Assembly (NCBI GenBank): GCA_000499405.2
Contig: HG738137.1
Location: 10,580,621 to 10,644,620 of the forward strand
Direction of reading: 5' to 3'
Source of the DNA: Onchocerca volvulus
Lineage: Eukaryota > Nematoda > Chromadorea > Rhabditida > Onchocercidae
Length of the DNA stretch: 64,000 nt
The notes beneath the pieces were generated by a model. That model saw only the letters and a list, made by a program, of their open reading frames with translations. It did no database searches and had not been told where the DNA came from. The translations under genes and the position numbers were made by a program. Shown here piece by piece: positions 62,484 to 64,000 of this stretch; the first letter of the stretch is position 1; each line of letters starts with the position of its first letter.

Positions 62484-63925
62484 TCAAGGAATGATCCAAG
62501 ATATCCTAAACTCTACTTTATACCCGAAGAAAAATTTTGACCCATTATTTTGCTTCAGCGTCTGTGCATAACTTTTCCTTTCTTTTGCTTCCTTTTTCTC
62601 TTCTCTTTTACCAGCGGCTACCGAACTAAATGTTGGCTTATTCCGTGATTTCGATTCTTTTATCTCCACTACTGGAGATATTTTTTCGGAAAGGCAAGGA
62701 AACGCACCCTGAAACAATTAACATGCTCGTATATTATCTGCTTACTCTATATATGATTCTGTGGACAAACCGAAGTTTAACTAATGGTATCAATAATATT
62801 TTTATAGTACTCCACCAACTCATTGAATAAGATAACCTCTTCGAAACTATATTCCGTATCGACAGTTTTACGAGAATTGCTCCTTTCTAATTTGAAATCA
62901 TCATCGCTAGCTGTTTTTGAACAACACTGTTGCTCACTTTTCTTGCCTTCTTCTGGAGGTAAGCAAATTATTGGAGGGCACATTACACTTTTATTATTTC
63001 CCGGAGAAATCCCAGGCAACGGCGTATCCCTCTGTTTACGCCGTTGTTGTCTTGTCTGCACATTCCTAAAATCAATCAATTAAGAATAAGACGATGAAAA
63101 TTAATGCTAATGATACAATATCTTTCATGATTAAAAATCTTATCCAAAACAGAAAATCCTTGAAATCTGTTTCCAACAATTCTTCAAAATGATTATCACC
63201 TAATATGCAAAGTGTTACCGGCCGCTTGATTGATCGTAGTCGTAGCGCTGTTGTATGTTGTCGTTTTGATTAGTCTTTTGTGATTCAACTGGTGTCCGAC
63301 TCCGCACTGTATCTATAATAATCAAGTACATCCTCTGATTTCTAAATCAAAATTCTGCAATAACAAATAAATGAGCATATAAGAGAAAACCGACTAGAAT
63401 AGAAATTATTAAAGCGATTCTGTCGACCCCGCGGACGAACAAAAGTAAGAGGAGGAACATTGTTTCTATCCCGATAACCATCACGATGAGCATCATCATG
63501 ATTTTTGTTGTTTCGTCGATTTCCTCCATGCTGGTAATTGCTACTTGTACTAAAATCGCGATAATCACTAGTGCAGACTCGCTGATTATACACGAAACCA
63601 CCTCGCGCTCTTGAATTAGAACCTAAAAATACGGTTAGCTATAAAATTATATATTAAAAAGTATTATATTCAAAATGATTTTCCTGAAAAAAATGAAAAT
63701 AATTCAATGAACAACAGAAACGGATAATGAGATAGCAAAACAAACCTCGAAAATTAGAATTATTTAGTCCAGCAGAGCCACCACCTCGTAGTCGATGGTG
63801 GTTGGTACTTCGATTAGTGGTCAAACCGACGGTAGAAGTGATATGAACAACCGTTGTACCAGGCTTAAAAGTTGCACATGGTACGTACCCGTAACTGGCA
63901 AGAATTTGGCCCAAATCGAAACTAT
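62484..63925 (-). CDS. Arg/Gly/Asn-rich protein, 3' part, 5' end outside window
   Basis: Five phase-consistent exons (minus): 63925-63746, 63622-63428, 63312-63219, 63065-62837, 62708-62484, giving about 307 residues. The gene continues to the right, since the first exon begins in phase 1 behind a tttattattatag acceptor. Content in order: LGQILASYGYVPCATFKPGT; HHRLRGGGSAGLNNSNFRGS and RARGGF (RGG-type); a long Asn/His/Arg/Asp stretch (GGNRRNNKNHDDAHRDGYRD); VRPRDTVRSRTP; a basic QTRQQRRKQRD and Ser/acidic segment; and a Lys/Glu-rich C-terminus (KREEKKEAKERKSYAQTL). RGG and low-complexity composition suggests an RNA-binding or granule protein, but no named domain is visible. Function unassigned. 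Confidence 0.7.
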
Positions 63926-64000
63926 CTATAATAATAAATAACTAGCTAATTTTATTCAGGAACTCATTATTAGAATTGCAAAAAATAAGCAGAATATCGA

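Overview
The window is AT-rich eukaryotic DNA. Its genes are split by short introns with tttcag-type acceptors. The conserved proteins fall closest to nematode families: a UDP-glucose dehydrogenase like C. elegans SQV-4, a TCF whose N-terminus resembles POP-1, and a serpentine chemoreceptor. Very high AT content, long intergenic gaps, BEL/Pao and Helitron relics, and likely trans-splice acceptors just upstream of two start codons suggest a parasitic, probably filarial, nematode. The genus is inference.

Layout. 1-7168: a broken BEL/Pao LTR retrotransposon on the minus strand. It has a long intact Env-like frame, frameshifted pol, a missing RT core, and a solo LTR of another family inserted in gag. 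7.9-16.2 kb: a repeat-rich stretch with two Helitron helicase fragments in opposite orientation, Helitron-like ends, a second solo LTR, a degraded SLC19-like transporter and a degraded chemoreceptor gene. 18.3-22.7 kb (+): UDP-glucose 6-dehydrogenase, 11 exons. 25.4-27.5 kb (-): an unrecognised acidic coiled-coil protein, 7 exons. 28.4-29.8 kb (-): ubiquitin-conjugating enzyme of the UBE2G2 type, 4 exons. 30.8-35.0 kb (-): glucose-6-phosphate isomerase, 13 exons. 37.0-38.7 kb (-): a twisted-gastrulation-like secreted cysteine-rich protein, 5 exons. 38.7-49.1 kb: a 10 kb gap with microsatellites, minisatellites and a compact 372 bp Helitron-like element. 49.1-59.6 kb (+): TCF/LEF (POP-1-like), about 12 exons with HMG box and C-clamp. 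62.5-63.9 kb (-): the 3' part of an unrecognised Arg/Gly/Asn-rich gene that runs off the right edge.

The genes do not form an obvious operon. Neighbouring same-strand genes lie about 0.9-2 kb apart and functions are mixed: sugar-nucleotide synthesis, glycolysis, ERAD-type ubiquitination, BMP modulation and Wnt output. The exon models for UGDH, GPI, UBE2G2, TWSG and the coiled-coil gene were checked by adding exon lengths, and every junction keeps reading phase. That check exposed several odd splice sites: two GC-AG introns, one apparent GA donor, and a tandemly duplicated dead exon.
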